The notes: a model not told the origin generated them from the letters alone. Shown: positions 6,395-12,585, counted from the first letter of the stretch. The stretch: DNA of 13,668 nucleotides from Actinomycetes bacterium (GCA_023423475.1 JAFAFN010000570.1:1-13668), one strand, 5' to 3'. Made by a program: numbers and translations.

Positions 6395-7525
6395 TCAGGC
6401 CTGTTGGTCGCCCATCTCGGCCGCTCGGGCGATCTCGGCGGCGCGAGCGACCTGCGCCGCGGCTTCGGCGATCTCCGGAGAGGGCGGAGGAGCGGCCGGC
6501 ACGGGCGGGATCGGCGGCGGCGTGACCTGCTCGGGCGAGACGGGACGGCGACGTGTGGGCGGACCGTCGTCGGTCGGATCGTCGCCTGCGCCCTTGAACA
6601 GCTCGGCGATGCCGGCCAACGAGCCGTAGACCGACCCGGTGTCGAGCGGCAGGTAGATCTTCGACGCCCGGCCATCCGCGATGCCCTGCAGGGCCTCGAG
6701 GTACTTGATCGCGATCAGGTCGTTCGTCGGACCGCCGTCGTGGATGGCCTGGTAGACGGTCCTCGTCGCGTTGCCCTCACCGAGGGCGATGGTCTCGGCC
6801 CGGTACCGCTCGGCGTCGGCCAGGGTCTGCACGGCCTGCGCCTGACCCTGTGCCTCGAGCACCTGACGCTGCTTCACGCCCTCGGCGGTGAGGATCGCCG
6901 CCTGCTTCTCTCCTTCGGCCTTCATGATGGCGGCCTCGCGGAAGCCGTCAGCGCTGGTGACCTGGGCTCGACGGCCGCGCTCGGCCTTCATCTGCTCGTG
7001 CATCGCCGACATGACGTCCGGTGGCGGGTCGATGCGCTGGATCTCGACCCGAGCGACCCGCACACCCCACTTGTCGGTGGCGTCGTCGAGGATCTGACGG
7101 AGCTCCATGTTGAGCTTGTCGCGACTGGTGAGCGCCTCGTCCAGGCTGAGGTCACCGATGACGTTGCGCAGGTTCGTCTGGGCGAGCTTCGTGATCGCCA
7201 TGAAGAAGTTGGCGATGTTGTACATGAGCCGCTGCGGGTCGGTCGGCTCGTAGTAGATGACGGCGTCGACCGACACGATCACGTTGTCCGAGGTGATGAC
7301 CTCCTGCGGCGGCACGTCGACGACCTGCTCACGCATGTCGACGAGCTGCATCGACTGGATGAACGGGATGATCAGGTGCAGGCCGGAGTCCTTGGTCTCC
7401 TTGTACTTGCCGAGCTGCTCGATGATGCCCTTCTGGTACGGGCGCACGATCCTCACGCTCGAGATCACCACGACCGCCAACAGGATGATGACGGCGATGA
7501 CGACGATGACGATGGCAGTGCTCAT
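6395..7525 (-). CDS. SPFH/band 7 (stomatin, QmcA-like) membrane protein
   Basis: A 376-residue protein anchored by an N-terminal hydrophobic helix (about 3-23). An SPFH domain (about 25-200) follows, with RIVRPYQKGIIEQLGKY at its start, TSDNVIVSVDAVIYY, and RVARVEIQRIDPP near its end. Then come an Ala/Glu/Gln-rich coiled coil (about 195-265), a proline-rich stretch (about 325-350) and an alanine-rich helical tail. Family members oligomerise into membrane cages or microdomains and steer proteases or other membrane proteins. The upstream nfeD gene is the usual partner of this family. ATG 7525 begins right at the membrane helix; AGAGAG about 10 bases upstream is a modest ribosome site. A 17-bp tandem repeat occupies most of the nfeD-SPFH spacer just before that site. 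Confidence 0.93.
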   Translation of the reverse strand: MSTAIVIVVIAVIILLAVVVISSVRIVRPYQKGIIEQLGKYKETKDSGLHLIIPFIQSMQLVDMREQVVDVPPQEVITSDNVIVSVDAVIYYEPTDPQRLMYNIANFFMAITKLAQTNLRNVIGDLSLDEALTSRDKLNMELRQILDDATDKWGVRVARVEIQRIDPPPDVMSAMHEQMKAERGRRAQVTSADGFREAAIMKAEGEKQAAILTAEGVKQRQVLEAQGQAQAVQTLADAERYRAETIALGEGNATRTVYQAIHDGGPTNDLIAIKYLEALQGIADGRASKIYLPLDTGSVYGSLAGIAELFKGAGDDPTDDGPPTRRRPVSPEQVTPPPIPPVPAAPPPSPEIAEAAAQVARAAEIARAAEMGDQQA

Positions 7526-7536
7526 GCGGTGGCTCT

Positions 7537-7587
7537 CTGGTCGAGGGTCAGGGCTGGTCGAGGGTCAGGGCTGGTCGGGAGTCCGGG
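7537..7587. repeat. 17-bp tandem repeat in the nfeD-SPFH spacer
   Basis: CTGGTCGAGGGTCAGGG occurs exactly at 7537-7553 and 7554-7570. A third, degenerate copy at 7571-7587 differs at three positions. The array lies between the nfeD stop (7601-7603) and the SPFH start (7525), reaching to about 11 bases before the SPFH start codon. Read in the direction of the genes, each perfect unit contains a TGA. It may lengthen the spacer or affect SPFH translation. Confidence 0.9.
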
Positions 7588-7600
7588 CCGGCAGGTGCGC

Positions 7601-8086
7601 TCAGTCCGTCGCGATCGGAGGGTGGGGCGGGAGGTCGGCCTGGGTCGCCGACTCGGCCAGCACCACGACGCGGGTGCCGACGACCTCTCGAACACGGATC
7701 GGGGTGCCGGGCACGAGCACGTGGCCGTCGGCCGATTCCGCACGCCACTCCTCGCGGTCGATGCGGACCAGCCCGGTCTCGCCTGCAGCGATGTGCTCGA
7801 GCACGACACCGGTCGCGTTGATCAGCCGCTGCGACCCGATGCCGTCGCTCGGACCCTCCTGGTTGAGTCGTCGGGCGATGGGACGCAGTGCGAGGAAGAA
7901 CCCGGCGGAGGCGACGATGAAGATGATCGCCTGGACGAGCGGATCGGCGCCGATGAAGCCGGCGATGCCTGCGACCACCGCAGCGAGGCCGAACGGCAGC
8001 ACGATGAAGCCCGGGACGACGAGCTCCAGTGCGCAGAGCACGACCCCGAGGACTACGAATCCGACCGCCAGTGTTTCGGCATCCAC
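7601..8086 (-). CDS. NfeD family membrane protein
   Basis: A 161-residue short-form NfeD protein. Three hydrophobic helices lie near 5-24, 27-46 and 50-68. A soluble OB-fold domain (about 85-150) follows, with INATGVVLEHIAAGETGLVR and a terminal VGTRVVVLAES strand. Short NfeD proteins lack the serine protease domain of the long form and act as partners of SPFH proteins; the SPFH gene follows after 75 bp on the same strand. GTG 8086 is chosen because the protein starts at the expected place. TACGGT (8093-8098) lies six bases before it, a spacing typical of leaderless transcripts, although GGTGAG could also serve as a ribosome site. Confidence 0.88.
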   Translation of the reverse strand: MDAETLAVGFVVLGVVLCALELVVPGFIVLPFGLAAVVAGIAGFIGADPLVQAIIFIVASAGFFLALRPIARRLNQEGPSDGIGSQRLINATGVVLEHIAAGETGLVRIDREEWRAESADGHVLVPGTPIRVREVVGTRVVVLAESATQADLPPHPPIATD

Positions 8087-8092
8087 GCTCTC

Positions 8093-8098
8093 ACCGTA
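8093..8098 (-). promoter_or_regulatory. candidate -10 box giving a leaderless nfeD transcript
   Basis: On the minus strand TACGGT (TANNNT) is followed by six bases and then the GTG start at 8086. In actinobacteria this spacing usually places the transcription start on the first base of the start codon. Confidence 0.5.
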
Positions 8099-8115
8099 CC
8101 GGCGGACACCGCCGG
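8099..8115. promoter_or_regulatory. perfect inverted repeat between the nfeD and mca promoters
   Basis: CCGGCGG (8099-8105), a 3-bp ACA centre, then CCGCCGG (8109-8115). It abuts the nfeD -10 box and lies 12 bp upstream of the mca -10 box, so one bound regulator could act on both divergent promoters. High GC raises the chance of an accidental palindrome. Confidence 0.4.
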
Positions 8116-8127
8116 ACGGGCGGTCAG

Positions 8128-8133
8128 TAAAAT
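8128..8133 (+). promoter_or_regulatory. candidate -10 box for the mca operon
   Basis: TAAAAT is one of the most AT-rich hexamers in the window and one change from TATAAT. It ends nine bases before the ATG at 8143, so transcription would start within a few bases of the start codon. GGAG (8134-8137) in the same stretch could be a ribosome site if the start lies further upstream. A weak -35, CGGACA (8103-8108), falls within the palindrome. Confidence 0.5.
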
Positions 8134-8142
8134 GGAGTCACC

Positions 8143-9057
8143 ATGTCGACCACGACGAACACCGCCCCTGCACCCCTCCGGTTGCTCACCGTGCACGCGC
8201 ACCCCGACGACGAGGCGTCGAAGGGTGCCCCGACGATCGCGAAGTACCGGGCCGAGGGCATCGGGGCGACCTTGGTCTGTTGCACCGGGGGAGAGGCGGG
8301 CGACGTCCTGAACCCGGCGATGGACACCCCGGAGGTCCGGGAGAACCTGGCCGCGGTCCGGCGCAGCGAGCTCGACGCCTCGGTCGAGGCGATCGGCTAC
8401 GACGTGCTCGAACTGCTCGGCTACCACGACTCCGGCATGCCCGACATGCCCGAGAACGCCCGGCCGGACAACTTCTGGAACGCGCCGCTCGACGAGTCGA
8501 CCGAACGTCTCGTGCGCATCATCCGACGAGATCGCCCACAGGTCATCGTCACCTACAGCGACGACCAGCAGCACTACGCGCACCCCGACCACCTGCGTGT
8601 GCACGACATCAGCATGCTCGCCTTCGACCGTGCCGGTGACCCGGAGTGGTACCCGGATGCGGGCGAGCCGTGGCAGCCGCTCAAGCTCTACTACTCGGAG
8701 TGGTCCGCCACCCGGGTCAAGGCGCTGCACGGCAAGTACCTCGAGCTCGGCCTCGAGTCGCCGTTCCCGGCGGAGTGGATCGAGCGCATCCCGGAGATGG
8801 AGGCGGGTGAGCGGATCACGACCCGGGTGCCGATCGCCGAGCACTACGCGGTCCGCGACGCGGCGCTGCGTGCGCACGCCACCCAGGTCGACCCCGAGGA
8901 GTCCTTCTGGTTCGGCCTGCCGACCGAAGTCGCCCGCGACGCGCACCCCTACGACGACTACGTGCTCGCGCGCAGCCTCGTCGACGTGGGAGATCCCGCC
9001 CCCGGTGACGACGGCGTCATCGAATCGGACCTCTTCGCCGGTGTGCCCGGTCGGTGA
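8143..9057 (+). CDS. mca: mycothiol conjugate amidase-like PIG-L deacetylase (Mca)
   Basis: A 304-residue zinc amidase of the PIG-L (LmbE) superfamily. Mca cleaves mycothiol S-conjugates to release a mercapturic acid for export, a cytosolic detoxification step. HAHPDDEASKGA (18-29) gives zinc ligands H20 and D23 and the general base D22. AHPDH (146-150) supplies H147 and the third ligand H150. These match MshB H13, D16, D15, H144 and H147. The lysine after HPDDE (K27) and CTGGEAGDVLNPAMD (47-61) fit Mca rather than MshB, as does PDAGEPWQPLKLYY (171-184). ATG 8143 has GGAG five bases upstream and a strong -10 box close by. The next gene overlaps by four bases. A role on another thiol or sugar conjugate cannot be excluded, since no mycothiol synthesis gene is in the window. 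Confidence 0.9.
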   Translation: MSTTTNTAPAPLRLLTVHAHPDDEASKGAPTIAKYRAEGIGATLVCCTGGEAGDVLNPAMDTPEVRENLAAVRRSELDASVEAIGYDVLELLGYHDSGMPDMPENARPDNFWNAPLDESTERLVRIIRRDRPQVIVTYSDDQQHYAHPDHLRVHDISMLAFDRAGDPEWYPDAGEPWQPLKLYYSEWSATRVKALHGKYLELGLESPFPAEWIERIPEMEAGERITTRVPIAEHYAVRDAALRAHATQVDPEESFWFGLPTEVARDAHPYDDYVLARSLVDVGDPAPGDDGVIESDLFAGVPGR

Positions 9058-10004
9058 GCGACGACGACCTCATCGTCGAGTGGGACCACAGCCGGGCGGG
9101 TGAGCTCGTCGCGCTGTGCGGCGCGGCGCTGCCCGATGAATCGGTGGGTCTCGACGACGTCGAGGCGGTCTGCTTCGCAGGTGCCCCCAGCTCGCCCGAC
9201 GACATGCTGCAGGTCGTCGACCTCGTGACCCTGGCGACGGCGTCGGGGGCGGGAGCGGTCACCGTCTCGGTGACCGGCGTCGGCGAGCACCGCTCGGCGC
9301 ACGTCCAGCTGCTCGTGGTGCACCCGTCGCGTCGTGGGCAGGGGCTCGGTCGAGCCCTGGTCGAGGCGGCGGAGCGTTGGGCGACCGACCGGGGCCTGAG
9401 CGAGCTCACCATCGGGGGAGCGGCGCCGTTCTACCTGTTCACCGGCATCGACACGCGCTGGACCGCTGCGATCTGCCTGCTCGAGTCGATGGGCTACGAG
9501 CGCACCGGTGCCGAGCTCGACCTGACCTGCCCGACCCGACGCTCCTCGACGCCCCGTGACCGCGGCGCCGCCTCCTCGGAGCGGATGACCGAGCTCGAGG
9601 TCGTCGCCGTCGACTCCGATGCCCGTGCCGCCGCACTGATGGAGATGGCCCTCCGTGACTGGCCGCTGTGGTCGGCCGAGTTCCGACGGGCGGCAGAGGC
9701 GGGCACCGTGGTGATCGCTCGCGACGGCGTCGACGGCCCCGTGCTCGGGGCTGCCGCCCATTCCGTGAGTCGCTTCGGTGTGATCGGGCCCGTCGCCGTG
9801 TCGCCGGACGCGCACGGCCGGGGCATCGGATCGGAACTGATGGCGGCCGTGCTCGCCGAGCTGTCGATCGCCGGGCTGCGCAGCGCCGAGATCGCCTGGA
9901 CCTCGACGGTTCGCTTCTATGCGAAGGCCTGCGGTGCGACGATCGCTCGCACCTCGCTCCTCATGCGGCGCCCCCTGGTCGCTCCGTCAGCGACCGAGCA
10001 GTGA
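9054..10004 (+). CDS. tandem GNAT domain N-acetyltransferase
   Basis: A 316-residue protein with two GNAT folds, each expected to bind acetyl-CoA. The pyrophosphate-binding loops are VVHPSRRGQGLGRAL (88-102) and VSPDAHGRGIGSEL (249-262). A Ser/Arg-rich linker (about 160-180) joins the halves. The first half contains APFYLFTGIDTRWTAAICLLESMGY and the second IAWTSTVRFYAKACGA, so both reach the usual C-terminal part of the fold. Two-domain length and the place next to mca recall mycothiol synthase MshD, but the MshD C-terminal motif is not seen, so that name is not applied. GTG 9054 overlaps the mca stop in a GTGA, which implies coupled translation. The acceptor is unknown; an amino sugar or amine is plausible from the neighbours. 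Confidence 0.85.
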   Translation: MSDDDLIVEWDHSRAGELVALCGAALPDESVGLDDVEAVCFAGAPSSPDDMLQVVDLVTLATASGAGAVTVSVTGVGEHRSAHVQLLVVHPSRRGQGLGRALVEAAERWATDRGLSELTIGGAAPFYLFTGIDTRWTAAICLLESMGYERTGAELDLTCPTRRSSTPRDRGAASSERMTELEVVAVDSDARAAALMEMALRDWPLWSAEFRRAAEAGTVVIARDGVDGPVLGAAAHSVSRFGVIGPVAVSPDAHGRGIGSELMAAVLAELSIAGLRSAEIAWTSTVRFYAKACGATIARTSLLMRRPLVAPSATEQ

Positions 10005-10047
10005 CGACCGACCCTGTCGGAGGGGCCGGCGCGTCGGGTGTCGGGGG

Positions 10048-10053
10048 TAGCGT
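10048..10053 (+). promoter_or_regulatory. candidate -10 box for a leaderless deacetylase transcript
   Basis: TAGCGT is followed by seven bases and then GTG at 10061. This spacing is typical of leaderless actinobacterial promoters and supports 10061 as the start, with the gene able to be transcribed separately from the mca operon. Confidence 0.45.
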
Positions 10054-10060
10054 TCGGGAC

Positions 10061-10948
10061 GTGACACCGCCGGATCCGTCCACCCAGGCCGCTGCCGATC
10101 TCCCGACCGCCGCGGCGCCCACGCTCGCCGAGCGGCTGGGGTACTCGGCCGACGCGAAGCTGCTGATCGTCAACTGCGACGACCTCGGCATGTGCCACTC
10201 CTCGAACGAGGGCGTCTACCAGGCGATGCGAGATGGTTTCGCGACCTCCGCCACGCTCATGGTGCCCTGCCCCTGGGCGCGGGAGGCCGCTGCCCAGTAC
10301 CGGGGCGAGGACGTCGGTGTGCACCTCACCCTGACCGCGGAGTGGGAGCTCTATCGCTGGGGGCCGATCACACAGGCCCCGTCGCTGCTCGGCGGCGATG
10401 GCGGGTTCCCGCGGACCATCGAGGACGCCTGGGACCACGCGGATCTCGACGAGGTGCGTCGTGAGCTGCGCGCCCAGATCGAGCGGGCGATCCTGTGGGG
10501 CTTCGACATCACCCACCTCGACTCCCACATGGGCACCCTGCAGCTGCGCCCCGAGTTCTTCGACGTGTACCTCGACATGGCCGTCGAGTTCCAACTGCCG
10601 CTGCGGCTCTCCGGCGTGGACACCCAGGACCTGGTCGGCTTCCCCTTCCGCGACGTCGCGGCCGAAGAGGGGGTCCTCGCTCCCGATCGGCTGATCTACT
10701 ACAGCCCCGTCGGCGCACGCCCGGCCTTCGAGTCGATGCTCGAGGACATGTCGCCGGGTGTCACCGAGATCTACCTACACCCGTCGACGTCGCACTCCGA
10801 GCTGCGGGCGTTCGCCCCCGACTGGGAGGGCCGTGTCGATGACCACTTCCTCCTGACCGCGGACGAGTCCATCCGTGAGCGCATGGACGCCGTGGGTGTG
10901 CAGCTGATCGGGTGGCGAGAGATCCGGGATCTGCAACGGGCCGGCTGA
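10061..10948 (+). CDS. ChbG/YdjC-type carbohydrate deacetylase
   Basis: A 295-residue member of the YdjC-like family, metal-dependent enzymes that remove acetyl from chito-oligosaccharides or other N-acetylated sugars. After a flexible Pro/Ala-rich start (1-20), LLIVNCDDLGMCHSSNEGV (34-52) gives the metal Asp (D40 or D41), DVGVHLTLT (84-92) gives H88, and THLDSHMGTLQ (151-161) gives H152 and H156. EIYLHPSTSHSEL lies near the C-terminus. GTG 10061 is preferred because of the TAGCGT box and because relatives start close to LAERLGY. GTG 10001 is an alternative: it overlaps the GNAT stop as GTGA and would add 20 residues rich in Gly and Ala. Physiological substrate is unknown. With Mca and GNAT it forms a run of amino-sugar acyl-transfer families. 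Confidence 0.85.
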   Translation: MTPPDPSTQAAADLPTAAAPTLAERLGYSADAKLLIVNCDDLGMCHSSNEGVYQAMRDGFATSATLMVPCPWAREAAAQYRGEDVGVHLTLTAEWELYRWGPITQAPSLLGGDGGFPRTIEDAWDHADLDEVRRELRAQIERAILWGFDITHLDSHMGTLQLRPEFFDVYLDMAVEFQLPLRLSGVDTQDLVGFPFRDVAAEEGVLAPDRLIYYSPVGARPAFESMLEDMSPGVTEIYLHPSTSHSELRAFAPDWEGRVDDHFLLTADESIRERMDAVGVQLIGWREIRDLQRAG

Positions 10949-10975
10949 CACGACGGTGTAGCAGATTGCTACACT
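10945..10975 (+). promoter_or_regulatory. candidate promoter of the toxin-antitoxin cassette
   Basis: CTGACA (10945-10950) matches five of six -35 bases and overlaps the stop codon of the preceding gene. TACACT (10970-10975) fits the -10 consensus after 19 bp. The inverted repeat at 10956-10974 fills the spacer and runs into the -10 box, so repressor binding would block RNA polymerase. Confidence 0.55.
10956..10974. promoter_or_regulatory. perfect inverted repeat, probable antitoxin operator
   Basis: GTGTAGCA (10956-10963), centre GAT, then TGCTACAC (10967-10974). Arms of 8 bp with no mismatch and about half A/T are unlikely by chance in DNA this GC-rich. It lies 21 bp upstream of a ribbon-helix-helix antitoxin gene and overlaps its -10 box, the usual layout for autorepression by an antitoxin or a toxin-antitoxin complex. 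Confidence 0.65.
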
Positions 10976-10994
10976 CGAAGGTGGAGGTGTTCTG

Positions 10995-11414
10995 ATGTCC
11001 GCATCGATCCCGACCCGAGTCAGCCGAGAGCTCCACGAGACCGCCAAGGTCGCGGGGCAGGTCACCAGCCGCAGCGTCGCGCAGCAGATCGAGCACTGGG
11101 CCCGCATCGGACGAGAGGTCGAGCTGTCATCCAGCACGTCGCAGCGCGACGTCGCCGCGGTGCTCGCCGGCGAGACCGCCTATGACCGACTCGGTGCCGA
11201 GGACCAGTCGTTGGTGCGGGCCCGCTGGGCGGAGCGCATCGAGCAGCGGCTCGCCGAGCTCGACATGGTGGCCGAGTTCGCCACTCGGGGCTCGACCTAC
11301 GTCGACATGGACGAGGACGGACGAATGGTGCGCCGTGATGCCGACGGCACCGTGATCGAGGTCATCGTCCTCGAGGACGGGGACGGAGCGACCGGGGTGC
11401 CGGCGGCGAGCTGA
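10995..11414 (+). CDS. ParD-like ribbon-helix-helix antitoxin
   Basis: A 139-residue acidic protein. Residues about 3-40 look like a ribbon-helix-helix DNA-binding fold: the strand ASIPTRVSREL, then helices with ETAKVAGQVTSRSVAQQIEHWARIG, as in the ParD-like (PF11903) antitoxins. The middle (about 50-98) is helical and the C-terminus (about 100-130) is acidic and strand-like (TYVDMDEDGR...TVIEVIVLEDGDG), a likely toxin-contact region. It probably neutralises the kinase encoded next and represses the operon through the inverted repeat at 10956-10974. ATG 10995 has GGAGG (10983-10987) at ideal spacing, the strongest ribosome site in the window. It is translated from its own promoter and directly abuts the kinase gene. 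Confidence 0.82.
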   Translation: MSASIPTRVSRELHETAKVAGQVTSRSVAQQIEHWARIGREVELSSSTSQRDVAAVLAGETAYDRLGAEDQSLVRARWAERIEQRLAELDMVAEFATRGSTYVDMDEDGRMVRRDADGTVIEVIVLEDGDGATGVPAAS

Positions 11415-11996
11415 GTGAGCGACCCCGTCCTGCACCTGCTGGCGGGTCCGAACGGCGCCGGCAAGACCACTCTGCACGACCTGGTCCTCGGACCAGCGAC
11501 CGGGCTGCCGTTCGTCAACGCGGACCATCTCGCCGCGTCACGTTGGCCCGGCCACGAAGCCGCGCACGGCCACGAAGCCTCGGCGCTGGCGGCCGAGCAG
11601 CGCGAGCGGATGCTCGCCGCCCGCCGCTCGTTCATCACCGAGACCGTGTTCTCGCACGTGTCCAAGCTCGAGCTGGTCGAGCACGCGCGCAGCCTCGGCT
11701 ACCTGGTGAGCCTCCACGTGGTGGCGGTGCCGGAGGAGCTGTCGGTCCTGCGCGTGCCCGAACGGGTGCACAACGGCGGTCACGACGTGCCCGAGGCGAA
11801 GGTGCGTGCACGATGGCACCGGCTCTGGCCGCTCGTCGCCGACGCGATCACGATCGCGGACGACGCGTCGGTCTACGACAACTCGAGTGCCCGGTTCCCG
11901 CACCGCCGGGTGGCGACATTCTGGCGTGGCCGACCCGTCGGCGAGGTCGACTGGCCGTCGTGGACACCCGAGGCGCTGATGGCGCTCACCGCCTGA
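11415..11996 (+). CDS. zeta toxin-like P-loop kinase
   Basis: A 193-residue P-loop kinase. Walker A is AGPNGAGKTT (10-19). NADHLA (35-40) supplies D37, in the place of the catalytic Asp of zeta/PezT toxins, and SFITETVFSH (72-81) supplies E76, typical of zeta-like proteins. RVHNGGHDVPEAKVRARW (117-134) is the arginine-bearing lid motif. Zeta toxins phosphorylate UDP-N-acetylglucosamine at its 3' hydroxyl and block cell-wall synthesis; whether this protein uses the same substrate is inferred only. GTG 11415 follows the antitoxin TGA with no gap, so translation is likely coupled. At under 200 residues it is shorter than epsilon-zeta toxins (about 270-290), but it keeps all visible core motifs. 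The 3' end converges on the nuclease gene with only repeat DNA between. Confidence 0.82.
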   Translation: MSDPVLHLLAGPNGAGKTTLHDLVLGPATGLPFVNADHLAASRWPGHEAAHGHEASALAAEQRERMLAARRSFITETVFSHVSKLELVEHARSLGYLVSLHVVAVPEELSVLRVPERVHNGGHDVPEAKVRARWHRLWPLVADAITIADDASVYDNSSARFPHRRVATFWRGRPVGEVDWPSWTPEALMALTA

Positions 11997-12001
11997 CGAG
12001 G

Positions 12002-12049
12002 GCTCACTCCTCGAACGGCTCACTCCTCGAACGGCTCACTCCTCGAACG
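12002..12049. repeat. 16-bp tandem repeat, three units, copying a gene's terminal codons
   Basis: GCTCACTCCTCGAACG occurs three times without mismatch at 12002-12017, 12018-12033 and 12034-12049. The third copy contains the last codons and TGA (12036-12038) of the minus-strand nuclease gene. The other two fill 32 of the 39 bases between that stop and the kinase stop (11994-11996). Since 16 is not a multiple of three, the copied TGA falls in a different frame in each unit. Confidence 0.97.
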
Positions 12050-12578
12050 GCTTCGGGCACGCCGACCACAGACCGGTGCCCGATTCGCGTGCGGTACGGG
12101 CCGCGGCTCGGAAGGTGTCGACGTGTTCGACGTTCGGCGGGAACGTGTACTGGTTGGCGTAGCCGTCGGTCACCATCCGCAGGTTGACGAACTCGCCGTC
12201 GGCGGCCCGGTACACGTAGCCCAGCAGGCGGTCGTAGCGGTCCCTCGCCTCGACGTCGCGTTCGATCCTGACGGCCGTTCCGGGCGGAACCAGCTCTGCC
12301 AGATGGGCGGACGCCTCTTTGCCGAAGCACATCACGGGGCGTCGTGGATCGACGCTCTCGGGCGTGTTGATGCCGATGAGTCGGAGCCGCTCCTCGGTGC
12401 CGTCGATCTCGACGACGAGCGTGTCGCCGTCGACCACTCGGTTGACCTTCGCGTTGGCCTCGAGCGCGTCGCCCGGCGCGCCGAGCCCGTCACCCGTGCT
12501 GCAGCCGGCGACGACGAACAGGAACAGGGCGACGAAGGTGACCGCTGCGCGCCGATGATGTCGGATCGCAGCGGTCAC
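12036..12578 (-). CDS. staphylococcal nuclease-like (SNase) lipoprotein
   Basis: A 180-residue protein with a signal peptide: basic start MTAAIRHHRR, hydrophobic core to about 23, and lipobox VVAGC with lipidated Cys26. It should be anchored outside the membrane. The SNase fold (about 43-175) carries DGDT (50-53), RLIGINTPES (66-75), RYDRLLGYVY (114-123) and a terminal GTGLW. Against S. aureus nuclease, R66 and E74 match R35 and E43, and R117 matches R87. The calcium ligand Asp40 is replaced by N71 (INTPE instead of DTPE), so activity may be altered. C84 and C174 could form a disulfide. GTG 12578 lies seven bases after the thiolase stop with no strong ribosome site, so it is probably read with the thiolase. 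Its end lies in a 16-bp tandem repeat. Confidence 0.87.
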   Translation of the reverse strand: MTAAIRHHRRAAVTFVALFLFVVAGCSTGDGLGAPGDALEANAKVNRVVDGDTLVVEIDGTEERLRLIGINTPESVDPRRPVMCFGKEASAHLAELVPPGTAVRIERDVEARDRYDRLLGYVYRAADGEFVNLRMVTDGYANQYTFPPNVEHVDTFRAAARTARESGTGLWSACPKPFEE

Positions 12579-12585
12579 CAGTCGC

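Noticed and set aside
7471..7524. Repetitive GATGAC-type triplets at the start of the SPFH gene as a microsatellite
   Set aside because: They encode the Ile/Val-rich membrane helix. The repetition follows from the amino-acid composition.
6293..8311. Very long plus-strand open frame (672 codons) opposite nfeD and the SPFH gene
   Set aside because: Its protein is Asp/Arg/His/Gly-rich without recognisable motifs, and it lies antisense to two well-supported genes. Such shadows are expected in GC-rich coding DNA.
9054..10004. Calling the tandem GNAT gene mshD because it adjoins mca
   Set aside because: Length and domain number fit, but the conserved C-terminal MshD motif is not visible. Position alone is not enough.
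11549..11579. Direct repeat CGGCCACGAAGCC (period 18) inside the zeta-like kinase gene, as a recent insertion
   Set aside because: From recalled relatives, this region has a similar Ala/His/Glu pattern at the same length, so it looks like normal coding sequence and not an added copy.
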